Source: Cyclospora cayetanensis
Taxonomy: Eukaryota > Apicomplexa > Conoidasida > Eucoccidiorida > Eimeriidae
Direction of reading: 5' to 3'
Assembly: GCF_002999335.1 (NCBI RefSeq)
Contig: NW_020312169.1
Location: forward strand, 1 to 57,858
Length of the DNA: 57,858 nucleotides
A program made the position numbers and the translations under genes. How positions within the stretch are numbered: the first letter of the stretch is position 1; every line of letters begins with the position of its first letter. This document shows positions 32,915-44,699 of the stretch, in pieces. The notes under the pieces are model-generated. The model worked only from the letters and a program-made list of their open reading frames with translations. It was not told where the DNA came from and made no database searches.

Positions 32915-34609
32915 AAATATTTTTTCGGCTGAAACGACATGGCTTTCTAACAGCTCTAAACAGCTGCGTTCTAAATATCTTGCAGGCCGGCCTCCTCTGC
33001 CTCAACTGCCATTGTGTCATCATTTGCTTCCTTCAGCAAGTAGCTATCTGTCAACCTGCTAGCAGGGCAAGCCAAGTTCTTGAATCACTAACTAACGGTT
33101 AGAACTACAGTTCCTGTTGTAAAGCCTGACATCCCACGCCGTCAAAAGACTAAGGATGAGGGGATAAATACGCTCATAGAAGTATGCGGTGTGACTAACT
33201 GGAGCGCGTTACGTAGGGTCTCCTTCAGGGCAAGTTAGACCTTGAAAATACAGAGTCGAAAAAGACTTATTTCAAGTATATAACAAGAAGTCCTTTCCTT
33301 CCCTCAGCGTCCGCCTCAGAGTTCCTGACATCAGCACAGTAGGGACAGCTTAGCTGCGCATTGTTGGACCCTTTGAGCTTTCCGAGTCTCGAAAGCTATC
33401 TTGCACATAGCAGCTACTGCTTGCGAGGAAAACATTTTGACATCTTCCCTGCGGCTCACAGTACTCTGAAAAAATACGGTATACGAACAGAATATTCAAT
33501 AAGCTAATTCCTACGTAATTCTTCGGCCGGTAAATTTACCGATGTAGGGAATACTTACGTGTACTTCGCCCACTAATGACAGCTCGCAGGAAGATGTTGC
33601 GCCCCTCCCTACAGACAGGAGCGAAGTGCACTGTCCTCCGGGTGCCCGCGAGAGCCGCCCCTCTTCGCTTGGCCCCAGCACCGACTGAAGCTGAAAAGGG
33701 GCACTATGTCGAGGATTTCTCTAGGCCTCATAAATGAGAGCAATATCTACTAAGAGATATGTGGGCTAATAGGACGCAGAAAATCATTGTGACCTCGTTA
33801 CACAGATCCCTGAGAAGATAGCATGGTGTAGATTTGCTATAAGAAGAAAATTTTGATCACTTAGAGGCACACTGGGTACCCAATTGATGTGGATCAAGAA
33901 GCCTACGCCCAACTTCAGATTTCGCCGTTAGGGCGTCGATGGTTACAGCCCCTCTGATCATCAGTCCTAAAAGGCAGTGACACGAACTCTCCAGCACTCT
34001 TTTTAATGAAGCACAATATTTTATAACAAAATATAATGTTCTATGCAGGGTGGAAGGTGTAGAGAGACACTGACCGGGAAGCAGGCTGTTTGCGATGAGA
34101 AGGCAGGCACGGAGACCACTGGTCAGAGGCAATTCCAGTTGAGCCGTGCATGGGGTCATACCCACGCAAGTCTATTAAAGCGCGCACAGTGTATCATGTG
34201 GAAAGCAGTGAGAAATGCTGGTATGTGTGTCTACGGGTGCAAATAGAACGCATGCACGCCACCTCCTGTACCTTACCTTGCTGATGAGGCAGCTAGAGCG
34301 CTTGTGGATGAAAAAAGCGACGGACCAAAGAGAAGTAGCTACACATACATCAATCTGGTACTATTTATGTGAGCAGTTGAATCACTACGTGCATATTTTC
34401 GCTAGAAGAAACCCGGCGGCTTTCCCAAGTAAAGTGTGGGAACTTCATTGCCTTTTGGCCGACCGCTTTCTTTCCTCTGCAGAGGAACGCAGCCCTCGCA
34501 CTTTGCTGCTCCAGTAATATTGCAGCAGTCGCAGCGTATTTGATTCCCGGGGGCGCTGCATTAACAGTGTTGTAGGACCGGCAGCTCTCCATCTAAGCGG
34601 ACGTTTAAA
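32915..34609. other. Gene-poor region right of retroelement B
   Basis: No recognisable gene. The 5' LTR and leader of the minus-strand element would be expected here but were not identified. The right end should contain the promoter of the gene starting at 34610. Confidence 0.45.
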
Positions 34610-35365
34610 ATGGATCGTGCTGCAGCAGAAGTGGACGCATGGCGTCGCAGCAGCGCTCCATCCCCTGCACAGAACCCTATTGGCTATCTAAACCTGGAGA
34701 GGTTTGTCACTTTTTGTATCCACCAGCAGCGGCAGCAACAACATCAAATGAAGCAAGCGGCATGCACTTTCCTCTGCCACACTGTCAGCAGGGCCGCCAA
34801 GAGGCGGGACAGTGAACTCCTGCGGCAGAGCCTTATCTCTTGGCGCTGCCGCATGATCGCTGAAGAAGCCGAAGCAGCAACGATAGTAGCAGCGACGGCA
34901 AGCCCAGACCCTGTTGGCGATGTTGCGCTTCAAGTCAAACGACAACACGTCCCCAGTGGACCTTCAGATGGTTCCTGCTATAAAAACAACAAACGCGATT
35001 CCGGGATTGGGAGCAGCGACTTGAAACCTGGTGCAGGGTCAGTCTTGGAGTGCCGAGAGTCCCCGGATATGCCAGGCTTAGCAACAGCATCAACACCGGC
35101 AGTGCCCAAAGTCGAACTGGCCAAGAGGTGCGTTTTTTAGGAACTCAAACTCGTGCGTTTCTCTGCCTCTCTTCTAGTTTTTGGCGTTGCACGTGTGCTG
35201 TGTCTCGTGCTCTTGTTTTGGAGAACTTTTTATTCTCTGCAGAAGCCTTACTTATGATGTGCGCACACAAGGGTGTTTCTTTACAGGTTTAGCGCCGAGG
35301 CTGCTGCAATTTTACGTCTCGATTTTTCAGCTGAGCCCTGCACCCGTCGACCCTATCTGCAGTAG
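34610..35365 (+). CDS. Unrecognised small protein, two exons
   Basis: Exon 1 runs 34610-35127 from an ATG, and exon 2 35287-35365 to a TAG. The donor AAGAG|GTGCGT and acceptor TTTACAG join in phase to give 198 residues. The N-terminal half looks helical and basic (RFVTFCIHQQRQQQHQMKQA and then LLRQSLISWRCRMIAEEAEA); the second half is S/G/P-rich and probably disordered. No domain was recognised. The tryptophan in a basic helix faintly recalls centrin-binding Sfi1 repeats, but there is only one. It starts immediately after the retroelement-rich block and begins the second gene cluster. Confidence 0.55.
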
Positions 35366-36717
35366 CGCTGTGCCAATACTTCATCTTGCCAGCTGCAACT
35401 GGCTTCGCCCACGCTGCCGCGACAAGCGCAGCAGCCAAAGGCGCCGTTCTCTGCAAATAGCGGAATTCATGGCGCTACCGTTGCAGATACGGTAGCAGTA
35501 GAGGTGGGCCAGGCAGCAGCGTGACGAGAAGCTTCGGCTTCGGTTATGAGGCCCTGGAGAGCAGTAGCCGGCAATGATGCGGCATTCGGGCCTCCAATGT
35601 GTTTCTACTGACCCTTTGCTGGCATTTGGTCTTTTTGGACTTTTTCCCTTCGGCCCTACCGCCCATTTCCTGCACGTTGTCGCCATTATCAGCTTGGTAG
35701 TGCGCTGTCATGGGCAGTGGAGGGCTCTCTTTTGTGACCCCCACGCTGCAGCTTCTGCTGGGCACAGTTGGTCGCTGTCACGAGGAGCTGAAAGCACTTC
35801 ACGCCCCTCCTGAGCGGCAAGTCTGGCCAGCCTTAGGGAGATATTGCATTTGCGACAGCAGCAGCCCCTACAGAGCCTTGGCACAAGGAATTTGTCGCAG
35901 AGAACAGCAGGGGTCTGCCAATTTTAGGTGGCCCTGTCCTAAAGGGACATTATAGAGCGTGTTGCTACGTACGATGCCGTCTGTGCAGTGGGATGTGCTG
36001 GCATAGCTCAACCACCTCGCTAGGGCCAGCTGGGGATTATAGAGCTGTACACGTTTTACTGCAACACCACAGGAGAACTTAGCTTGCAGCAAAAGAGGAT
36101 GTTTCGCAGCAGTAACTCAGATGCATTCGTCCATAGTGAGACATAGGTCTCCTTCACCTTCTTACCAGTAGTTAAGTGACGCAGTGACCTGCTTCCACCT
36201 GTTGTTTCCATCCCTCATTGTATTTTCTTGTGTATTTTTTCGCCGGGTCACTGCGCTGTGGGTAGCCAGAGCAGCAGCATATGGCAGACATGGCAAATAG
36301 GTCTCCTTGCCCCTGTTACACGCTGAGGCGGGTGTCTAGCGCCATTTTGGTGGTCTGGCATTGGAGCAGCAGCTGTTGCTGCTTCCACTGCCCCTACATT
36401 GCAGTGCGTGGGACATGGAATGGGGACCATATCCAAAACGCGGAGAGGATAACTCTGCAGTGCCATCCATGGGGACTCCCATTGTGCGGCTTGCACATTG
36501 TTGCACGGAAGACCTTGCCTCCTGGTGCTTGCGTTCCTGCTGCTGCCTGTGGTTCAAAGTTTCCTGCTGGCGCGAGTGGCGTTGCCTTTGCTCCAGAGAG
36601 GTAGACCAGGGCAGCAAAATACTCATTAATAGTCTGTTATGGCGTGTAGTGTGCGTATACATAGTATTCTGTTGCGTGTTCGTACTGCACTCATTGGTAT
36701 TGGTGGTGCCGCTCATG
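35366..36717. other. Intergenic, possible 3' region of the ApiAP2 locus
   Basis: Overlapping short frames exist on both strands but none stands out. The 3' UTR of the + strand small gene and that of the minus-strand ApiAP2 locus should both be in here. Confidence 0.35.
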
Positions 36718-37118
36718 CTAAAGCCCTCCTTGTCTACTAAGGCAGTAGAAGGTGGGGGTTTGCAATGGGACAGACTTGTGCGTTACTTTGGCACTTCTTG
36801 GCCCTGCCGGTGCTGCAACAGCTCCTGATGGGTTGCCACGCACCGTTACCAAATTTGCTGACACCGCTGCCAGAGAGGCCTGCCAAGATCGGCATGCCAA
36901 GCAGGTCTTGCCCTCCAGCAGAAAAGAAGGAAAAGAGACCCTATGAGGCCTATTTTTCGTTGCTTGACAATCTAGCATCGCTATACTCTGCTGCTGAGTG
37001 GTTGGGTGACCGTCCCCTCCAAGGAGCGGCGGCATATTTAGGGCGGCTCTTGAGGCTGGTGTTGCCATATCTTCCTCGCCGCCGTCGAACAAACAACAGG
37101 TGCACTCGATGTTGGCCA
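36718..37118 (-). CDS. Candidate 3' exon of the ApiAP2 gene
   Basis: A minus-strand frame just downstream of the AP2-domain exon has coding texture: DGGEEDMATPASRAALNMPP, then a Q-rich patch and an alanine/proline-rich end. It has no ATG at its head, and a weak acceptor (CACCCCCAG) lies at the left edge of its readable part, so it would have to be joined to the AP2 exon by splicing. Not certain. Confidence 0.35.
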
Positions 37119-37204
37119 CGCTGGGGGTGCGTCAGCTGTTGCATTCGCAGCTGCTGCTGCGAAGTGTTGGCCTGACCCTCCAGAGTGGCGATACTGTCTC
37201 GACA

Positions 37205-37453
37205 GGAAGCGTGAAACTGAGTAAGAACCGCAAGCGTGTTTGCGTTACTACACCCATACTTGCTAACGAGGAAATAGCGTGCTACCTGCCTTGAGCTAAT
37301 ACTCCAGCTCGCCACCCACCGACGCCCTGCGGGGTCATAGTGAACCCCTGGCATGTTTGAATGAGCGATACCGCCCTCGTTAGGCGGATATGTACTGCTG
37401 GAATCCTCAAAGGGAAGGGGGAAGCAGCATTCCTGAGTGCTCGTGTTCTGCAT
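37205..37453 (-). CDS. AP2/ERF-type DNA-binding domain exon (ApiAP2 family)
   Basis: The minus strand encodes, from an ATG at 37453, about 33 residues and then an AP2 domain at about 37354-37205: MPGVHYDPAGRRWVASWSIS, then RYFLVSKYGCSNANTLAVL. This has the family order GVxYDxxxxxWxAxW, a basic turn, F-x-V-x-KYG and an alanine-bearing helix. ApiAP2 proteins are the main sequence-specific transcription factors of apicomplexans. An in-frame stop lies about 45 nt upstream of the ATG next to a possible acceptor (TGATCCAG), so this may be the start of the protein or an internal exon of a larger one. The downstream boundary is not fixed: the frame continues open to 36950, but the texture changes. 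Confidence 0.8.
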
Positions 37454-40400
37454 GTTGGCGCTGCTACGACGAGGGCTCCCGCGTGAGGGCCTGCTGGATC
37501 AAAAGAGACTCATGAGAGTCTCACCTCCTCTGTTGCTGTAACAGCAGCCCAATGAAGACTTGACTGGCAACTGCATGTGTAGAGCGCCACGTGAAACACT
37601 TGCAACCACAGCTGCAGCTGGTGGTTCTGTCAATGTTATCGACTGTATTTCGACACAGTCCTGTAGACATTGAATCTCTCCGTCGCTTGCCAGCGGCCCC
37701 ACATGGCGAAGATTCCCTGTTGATAAGCATGCGGTTTTTGTTTTCACTCCCATTGTTGATTCATTCACTGTGTGTGTTCATGCTCCTGAGACCGCACAAG
37801 AGTAGGCATCGCCTGTAGCAGTACTATCACCATCGAAGGAAGAGTGGGTGTTTTTGTCGTCCGGCGAAGTGCTCAGCGGCCGATGGAAACGCTGTGCGCC
37901 AGCATCGTGTGCGACTGTTCCGTTCTGGACGGTGTACTCGCTCCGCTGACTGCGCACCGCAGGTGGTCGTACGTGGGCTTCTGCCTGCGTGGGTTGAGGC
38001 TATTGTGCTCTCGAATGACAAAGATCCTCAGGAATCCAGAAGTAGGGCAGCGTTTGGTACCTGCGCTTTTCGCAAAGCCAAAGCCGCTGCTGTTTGCCCA
38101 TATGCTGCAGGCAGGCAGCCGGTGCAAGATTGGAAGCGCGACATACTGTTGCATCCAGTGCTCCGCTGATCGAGTTACCATGCGCCCGAGGCCCAGCAAC
38201 AGGTGAGTCCTCCATGAAGCACAGCACACCCTGTCGCTGCCCAGGTCCAAGTGCGTGTGGGTGCAGAGACTGTTGCTCAAAAGGTTGCTGTTGCTCGTGC
38301 ATCGGCCGCTGCAGCGGGCGCTTGCTACTGTTGCACTATCCTGGGGCGTAGTTTAATTGAAGCCGCCTACTGGCGTCGATCGCCTCTTGGGACGTGTAGT
38401 CTGCTTGTCTACCAGCGGATGTCTCAGTACCCAGGTGCCCTGTTTGTTGCTGGCGCTGCTGTGGCTGGAGAGCCTCGCGTGGATGTGGCCTAAGATTGTC
38501 AAGAATGTTCTCTGAAGCGGTAAGCACACACAAGCAGCTTGGGCCGCCATTGGACGCGTAGGCAAATAGTTGCAGCAGCTGTGGATTACGTCAATCACCG
38601 CGTTACTCATAGACAGACCACTAGGTAACTTTCTGATGGCGCCTGCATATGCCGGGCCTTTCTGTGTTCTTAGGATGCTTCTGTTGGTAAGAAGAAAATC
38701 GAATGACTTCGCGAAAAGCTGCGAAATACTCAACGGCAAGGGTGCACTTCTCCATTTTTGTTTTACTGCTGCTGTGCCTGCTGCCACTGATGAGGCTTTT
38801 CGTGACATACTGCAAATGCTTCACCGGCATCTTTCGTACTACCTGGGTAGCTACCCCGTTGCACAGCGCTTTTACTTTCGACTGCGCACCACATGGTGAT
38901 CCAGCTGCGGCTACTGCTAGCTGAGTCGTGGAGCTGCTGCTGAGGATGCAGATGCCACGCAGTGAGCCCCCGCAAACCACGCTGTAGCACGTTTCGGCGA
39001 TACTGCATGACCTGAGGTGCTGTTGTGATGCAATAGAGCAAGCGGCTCTAATCTGCGTGTTCTTATTGCAAAAGCAGCACATCGCTTCCCGGCAGCGTGC
39101 AGAGCTGCAGCTCAGGTTCCAAGAGGGTGCGTCGGCCTTTGAAAAAGTCCGCACTTGCCATACATTTTCTTTCTAGGTGCCCTGGCGGTTCTTCATCAGC
39201 TAATATGGCATGCCCCTGCGCAACAATATGCTCATTGCCACCCGCGCCCTCTAGGAGCTCACTGCCTGCTGTTGCAGCTGTTCCCACAATTCGCTGCATC
39301 ACGACTGTCGCAAGTGGTGATGAATGCCGCAGTTGCCGCTGGGGTTTCTTTAACGTGCATGGCACGGTGAGTGCTCGGCAGCAGGGCCCTTTGCAACTAC
39401 GGTGGAGCGCCGATAGCATTCCTGCAGGTGTCGCTGCTAAGGCCGTGTGGTGAAGGAGAAAGGAGGACAGCATGGTGCTGCACAAATGCATGGCCTCGTC
39501 TGTTGCTTCCACGGGCTGACAGGGAGCCGCACAAGAACGCCCAGAGGAGAGCGACAGGAAACAGTCTCGCAGAAGGGGTATGAGCCGCAGTACATTACTG
39601 AAGAGGAGATAGCTGTAAGTCAGCGATTGGTAAGAGCTGAGTGCAGCAGTTTAGTGCGCAGGTGCTGTGGCGGCTGGGTCCCACGTCCCCGCGTCGCTTT
39701 TAGAATCAACAGCAGCAGCAGGGACAGAATTACACTGAAAGATCAGCAGCACTATGCTTCGGCAGCAAGGACCCCATCATGCCGAGCAGCGGCAACTATG
39801 GCAGCAGCGAAAGCATTACTAGTATCCGCAGCAGGAGCTCACCTGCAAAGCAGTCCGTGGTGTGACGCAGGTCGAGGCTCGCAGCGGCTGGATATGCTCT
39901 GCAGGCTCTGGACAAGGCCCACTGTACCACAAGAAAGTGCCGAACCACGGAGGCAGTATCACTTAGTGCATACGGCTGGAGGCAAGTCCAGGGAGGGAGG
40001 TGTCTTCAATGTTGTAACACATGTTTCAGCGGCTTTCCCTGCGTATGAGCGGGGGCTGACCTGCGTGCGCGGTGATTTGCGCCGTTTTTGAGAAGCAGTT
40101 TGCATCAGCAGCCATAGGTATGCCGCGCTCCAGCAAGTGGAACAAAAACAGCATGCCATTCTGTTGCTGCTTTGAAGTCCCACAACGCAGTGGACAGTCC
40201 TACAGGGTTCTCGTGTTTTTGCGCAACTAGCAGCGCCAGCTTGACGCTGCTGTGCGCGTTTCCGTTGCCCCTGTAGTTCCTGCTGAACCTGCTGCAGGAG
40301 CCAAAAGCCTCTTGTGCCGAGCCATAGCACTGGATTCGCGAGATTCTTGTTTGCCATCGTTTGCGTGGACAGACAATCTGAGTGAGACGCCGATGGGCTG

Positions 40401-42295
40401 CTGTGCGTGTCTATGTAGCTGCCCGCGTTCCTGCTCTTCGGGATAAAGTCGCAACAACCGCTGCACCACCAGCAGAGGCAAGCTGTAGGTACATATGTCA
40501 CTGCCTGTTTGTTAACTACGGCGCTTTGTTGGTATTCCTGTGGAGGGTTCAACCGAGGCGGCTGACGTGCATCGGGGAAGGTTTGAGATCCAGTTTGCCC
40601 TCGAAAGGCAGCGGCAGCCCGACTCTGGAGTAATGCCTGTTAAGAAGGGACTTGCTGGGATTCACTATATGCTGTGGCCGCAAGAAAGGCCGATGCGGTG
40701 CTGTTGCAGGAGTGACGGCTACTGCTTCGCTGTTGCCCTGATGCTGTAGGAGGCTGTGCAAACGATGCAGGCAACGAATTACCACACTGATCTGAATGCT
40801 CCTTCTCAGTATGTGTGCACAGTCCTGCGGTGCAACATAGCGCCTTTACTCTAGCGGCAGCGGTTGCAGGAACGGCCGCGGGAGGGAGTGCAGAAGTGGT
40901 GTGATTCAGCACGTCGACGCCAGGAGTTAGAATACGGAGCATATGCTGCCTCAGGTGCAACATAGTTGCAGCGGCCGCAGCCAGTGCAGAAGGCGCGGCC
41001 ATCTTCCATTGTTTCGCCTGCAAAATCGTGTTGCATGTTATAAAGTTTTTCAAAAGAGGGGGTAGCAGGAGGCGCATAGCTCTTGCTGCTGCCGTCGCCT
41101 CTTTCGCAACTCTCAGCAGCTGCCCGTTCACCTGACCTAACAGTGTGTTTACCCTCCGCAGGCGCAAGTTGAGGTACTGCTGTGCAGTCTGCATTTGCTG
41201 CTGTTGGTATAGCCGATAGCGCATCCCCTGCAGATGCGCCTATGTGTATAGCTGGGCTGCTGGGGAAACACAAAGACCGCGATTCCGTGTCAGGGGCCAT
41301 CCAGATGCAGCTCCGTGCCTGTTTCGTGGAAACTCAGCAGTGCTGCAGTGGCTGATGTACTGTACAACATCATCCTTGCTTTGTAATAATGAGCATCGCG
41401 GGATCTGCTATGGCGCTTGGTGCATTCGCGTTTGCTGTTGGTCTGCATTTCGTGCGCTTGAGGTGCTCGTCATTCGCTGGTAAAAAGACTCTGCTGCTAT
41501 AAAAGGCCTGTAGCGTGCTTCTGCTTCTGCTGCTCACGCAACGCCGCTTTTGACCGTTCAGCTGCTTCTGTGGCGAAATGATGGGTGGCCAATTTCGCTG
41601 GTTTAGCGGCCTATGAGTTCTGAAGTCCTCGTCATCGTGGCACTGGTACCGCAGGGGGCTGTTGCGGCTGCCCCAATGCGTGCCGTTGCCGCAAAAACCT
41701 TTGTGATTTCTAGGGCAGCAGCGCCTTTTGCTGGATGTCTTATCGATACTGCAGTAACTGTCTGCGGGTCGGAAGCTATAGCTCCTTCTTAGGGCTCTGC
41801 TGTGGACACTGAGGAGCGTGCTCCTACAGATACTGTTGCTCCTTGCCCGTTTTCTGGAAGACTCGCTACTGAAACAAACGACGGAGCAAGGGAAAGCGTC
41901 GCTGCCTCGTGAGGGGCACAGCAACAAGCCCCTTGTGCCGGCTTCAGCAACTGCTTCAGCTAAAGCTGTTGTGTTCACTGTTGCCTGCGTCTGCTGAAGG
42001 TTCTGATGCCTGTATCGATGCTTCTGGTGTTGTTGTTGGCAGAGCTGCGCTGTATCAGTCGGCGACATTCGGGTGAACAACTTGGTGTGAACAGGCAGCA
42101 GGAAAAGGGCCTTAATGGTCCGCTTCTTGGGAGGCCCTTAGACCCCACCCTGGAAAGCCGATTTTGCCAACAGTATTGCTGTTGCTGCGACTTGTTCACA
42201 AAGTTCTGTTCGTGCGGCGTCTCACAAAGTGTCGATAGACTTGCAGGCACTATAGGCAGCAGCATTAGCCTCGCTTTGTTCCCACGTAGAGCCAT
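37454..42295 (-). CDS. Probable upstream exons of a large ApiAP2 gene (models unresolved)
   Basis: Successive minus-strand segments have coding texture but no joined model could be proved. They are: 42295-41975 (ATG, MALRGNKARLMLLPIVPASL); 42040-41370 (ALAEAVAEAGTRG and a basic, serine-rich part); 41300-40851 (ATG, ending FEKLYNMQHDFAGETMEDG); 40550-39960; 39512-39063; 38808-38530 (LPLSISQLFAKSFDFLLTNR); 38516-38336 (acceptor CCGCTTCAG, then ENILDNLRPHPREALQPQQR); and 38302-38000. Large, mostly disordered sequence upstream of an AP2 domain is usual in coccidia, so one gene is the simplest reading; two genes are possible. A competing + strand frame at 39447-40091 was not preferred. Confidence 0.4.
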
Positions 42296-44699
42296 GGCTG
42301 TCGCTTTTCTGCCTTCGCTGCGGGAGTTGTGCTGATGCACAAGGGGGTATTTGGCAAATATTCAAGGATAAGAGGAAGCAGTCAACAGAAATTTCGTAGC
42401 GCAGGCTCTGAGGGCCACGGAACGCTGTGAACTCGGAACCGCATGGGCAGCAGCACAAGCAAGACGGCGAACACCGCCCTCATGCATTTTGTCGAGTTAC
42501 GGGGCCGATGAGGTCTACCGTTTGTGGCTTAGGAGCCTCTCCAGTGGTTCTGTCGGCTGATTCTCTCTTATAAGCATGATAATGACTTCCTGTTAGAGGA
42601 ACTTTGGGCCAGGAAAGCCCCTCCTGCGTAGCACAAGTGACCCTAAGCCCACGACTCGGCATTAGGGGCCTCACACACCCACTCAAGGTGCTGCAGCAAA
42701 ACCATCTACACAGCCATCAGACTATTCGCCGATGTTATGTATACGAGCATTGTCATATTCTAATTTTGGGACTATGAGGCAGAGTCCATATGTTGGGGCA
42801 AAAAAACTTTCTTGAAAGACAGATCCCCTAGCCGACAGGAGGAACGCCGACAAAGAGCCGGCCACGCCATCGCTAAGAGCACAGGTGCCCAGTCTGCCGA
42901 CTTGAAGGGTTCTACCGAATCACTAAGTGCATGTTGTGTTAAAAACATGTTTTGCTTATTTCACTATTGCCGTCAACTATAGAGGGGTTTGGTTAAACCA
43001 AGCGCTGAAAGTCCGAGCACGACACGAGCAGGAGACACTGAAGCACTGGGGTATCTTTGATCAGGAGACCTTTTCCCAGCCTTTCCCCTCTTCAGGGAAC
43101 GAAGTCGTTTTCTCGCATATTGAGCTCTAAACAGACATACTTACAGCATCCAACAATATTATAAATAGAAGTCAATACGATCCGAGCTCCCGCTGCCTCG
43201 CCGACTACCATAGCATTGCAGTGTCGGCACAAACCACCCTGCGAGAACCTACGTTGCGCTCAAGTAGCGTCTAAAGGCATTGCATCATTCCACAGAAGAT
43301 GCGGTAGTGTGCTCCTAGCAGACATGAGTGCCATTCACTACGAGTAGTAGTGTTCCTAGCTGACCAGATGTAGTTTGAGGATACCAGGTGCAGCGCTCCG
43401 CCTATCGTCTTCATACGATAAGAATTCCACCCCCATAGCCCGTGGATTGCTTAGCCCAAACGTTTCTAGTGTCATTCCAAAGGAGCCGCTTCTCTCCTCA
43501 CAGTGCCCTCTCCCAATAGAGTTCCCGCGTGAGGCAAAGCTTGAGTGCACATCGCTCAATCATATGAGCACTCCAAACACTCACACGGAGTTGTGTAGAA
43601 CAAATCGCATAGAGGGTCATAACCTCGACTTTTAAGGTATCGATGCTACTTTACTCTGTAACCCACAATGTAAGAACAGCCACATTGAATAGTCAATCCT
43701 TTCGCAGCTCTGGGATGAAAAGTGTAGCACCAAGCGCTGGCTTGAAGCTCGGCTTGCTGCACTTAAGGCCCAATAATTCTCCGAGGTAATTGTTAATGGC
43801 ATTATCAGTGCTCAAAGGCTGACGAAACGGCACGGTTTTGTCGCGTCAATGCACGAGTCCTTCCTCTCGCTGCCCTCGCCTACGGCAATGTAACGAGGAT
43901 GTGAGCAGTGTAGTGTGGAGCCGCACTCAGTAACTCAGCACACGGACAACTCGGCGTTGCATCTATAGACGAAAACAGCCCTGCTCTACAACAAGTAGGC
44001 CATACGCGCCACCGAAGTGCACGCTCATTACCTATCTGCTTGAGGTAGAACTGCCGTGTTAGCAATTGCCGAAGTGCACAATGACTAGCAGTGTTAAGCA
44101 AGCGGCGCACCTGACTGCCCATGCAGGAACGCTCCACGTGCTAATACAACCGCAGTGGCTCACCGCAGCCAGTTCCTATGCCACTGACTGAACAGTATAT
44201 TTCTGGACGATCCTCAAAGTGACAGGGAGGTCATCTTGTTCTTCGATCGAGTCTGGACTAGATGTGAGCTTTGTATCAATAAGCATCTGCAGCTACCGAT
44301 ACTAAAATAAATTTCCTCCCATGGCAAATGACAAGCTCCTGGAGGTACATCCGCAACCAGAAAACCTCTTGCGGCTCAAGTGGGTGCGTTCCTGCAGATA
44401 ATGTAAGTGGTCAAGAAGCCAAATGACGCGTAGCATAGGGGGTGACAAGTAAGCGCACTTCAAGACTTAACTCAAAGTCCTGAGTTAGACAATCGAGGCC
44501 AAAATCCCCAATGCATAGCACAGCCGTATGAAGCACGCGAAGTCGCCATACAGCCAGGCTCTTCCGCGAGCACTGTTCAAGGCGGAGTGTCCATTACACG
44601 TTTTTCACCGTGCATTCCACTTAGAATCCCATGAATGGACGCATGGCAGGACAGATTCCATTTTTCCGGCTGGTGTTCCTGCCGCTCTGAATTCATGTG
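42296..44699. other. Gene-poor stretch between ApiAP2 locus and nucleoporin gene
   Basis: No recognised domain. Short + strand frames at 42927-43130 and 43375-43635 read plausibly but could be retroelement debris or chance. The left end should contain the ApiAP2 promoter and the right end the 3' UTR of the nucleoporin gene. Confidence 0.4.

Noticed and set aside
39447..40091. 214-codon + strand frame
   Set aside because: It reads moderately well, but neighbouring minus-strand segments are more consistent with the ApiAP2 locus and it has no recognised domain. Kept as an alternative only.
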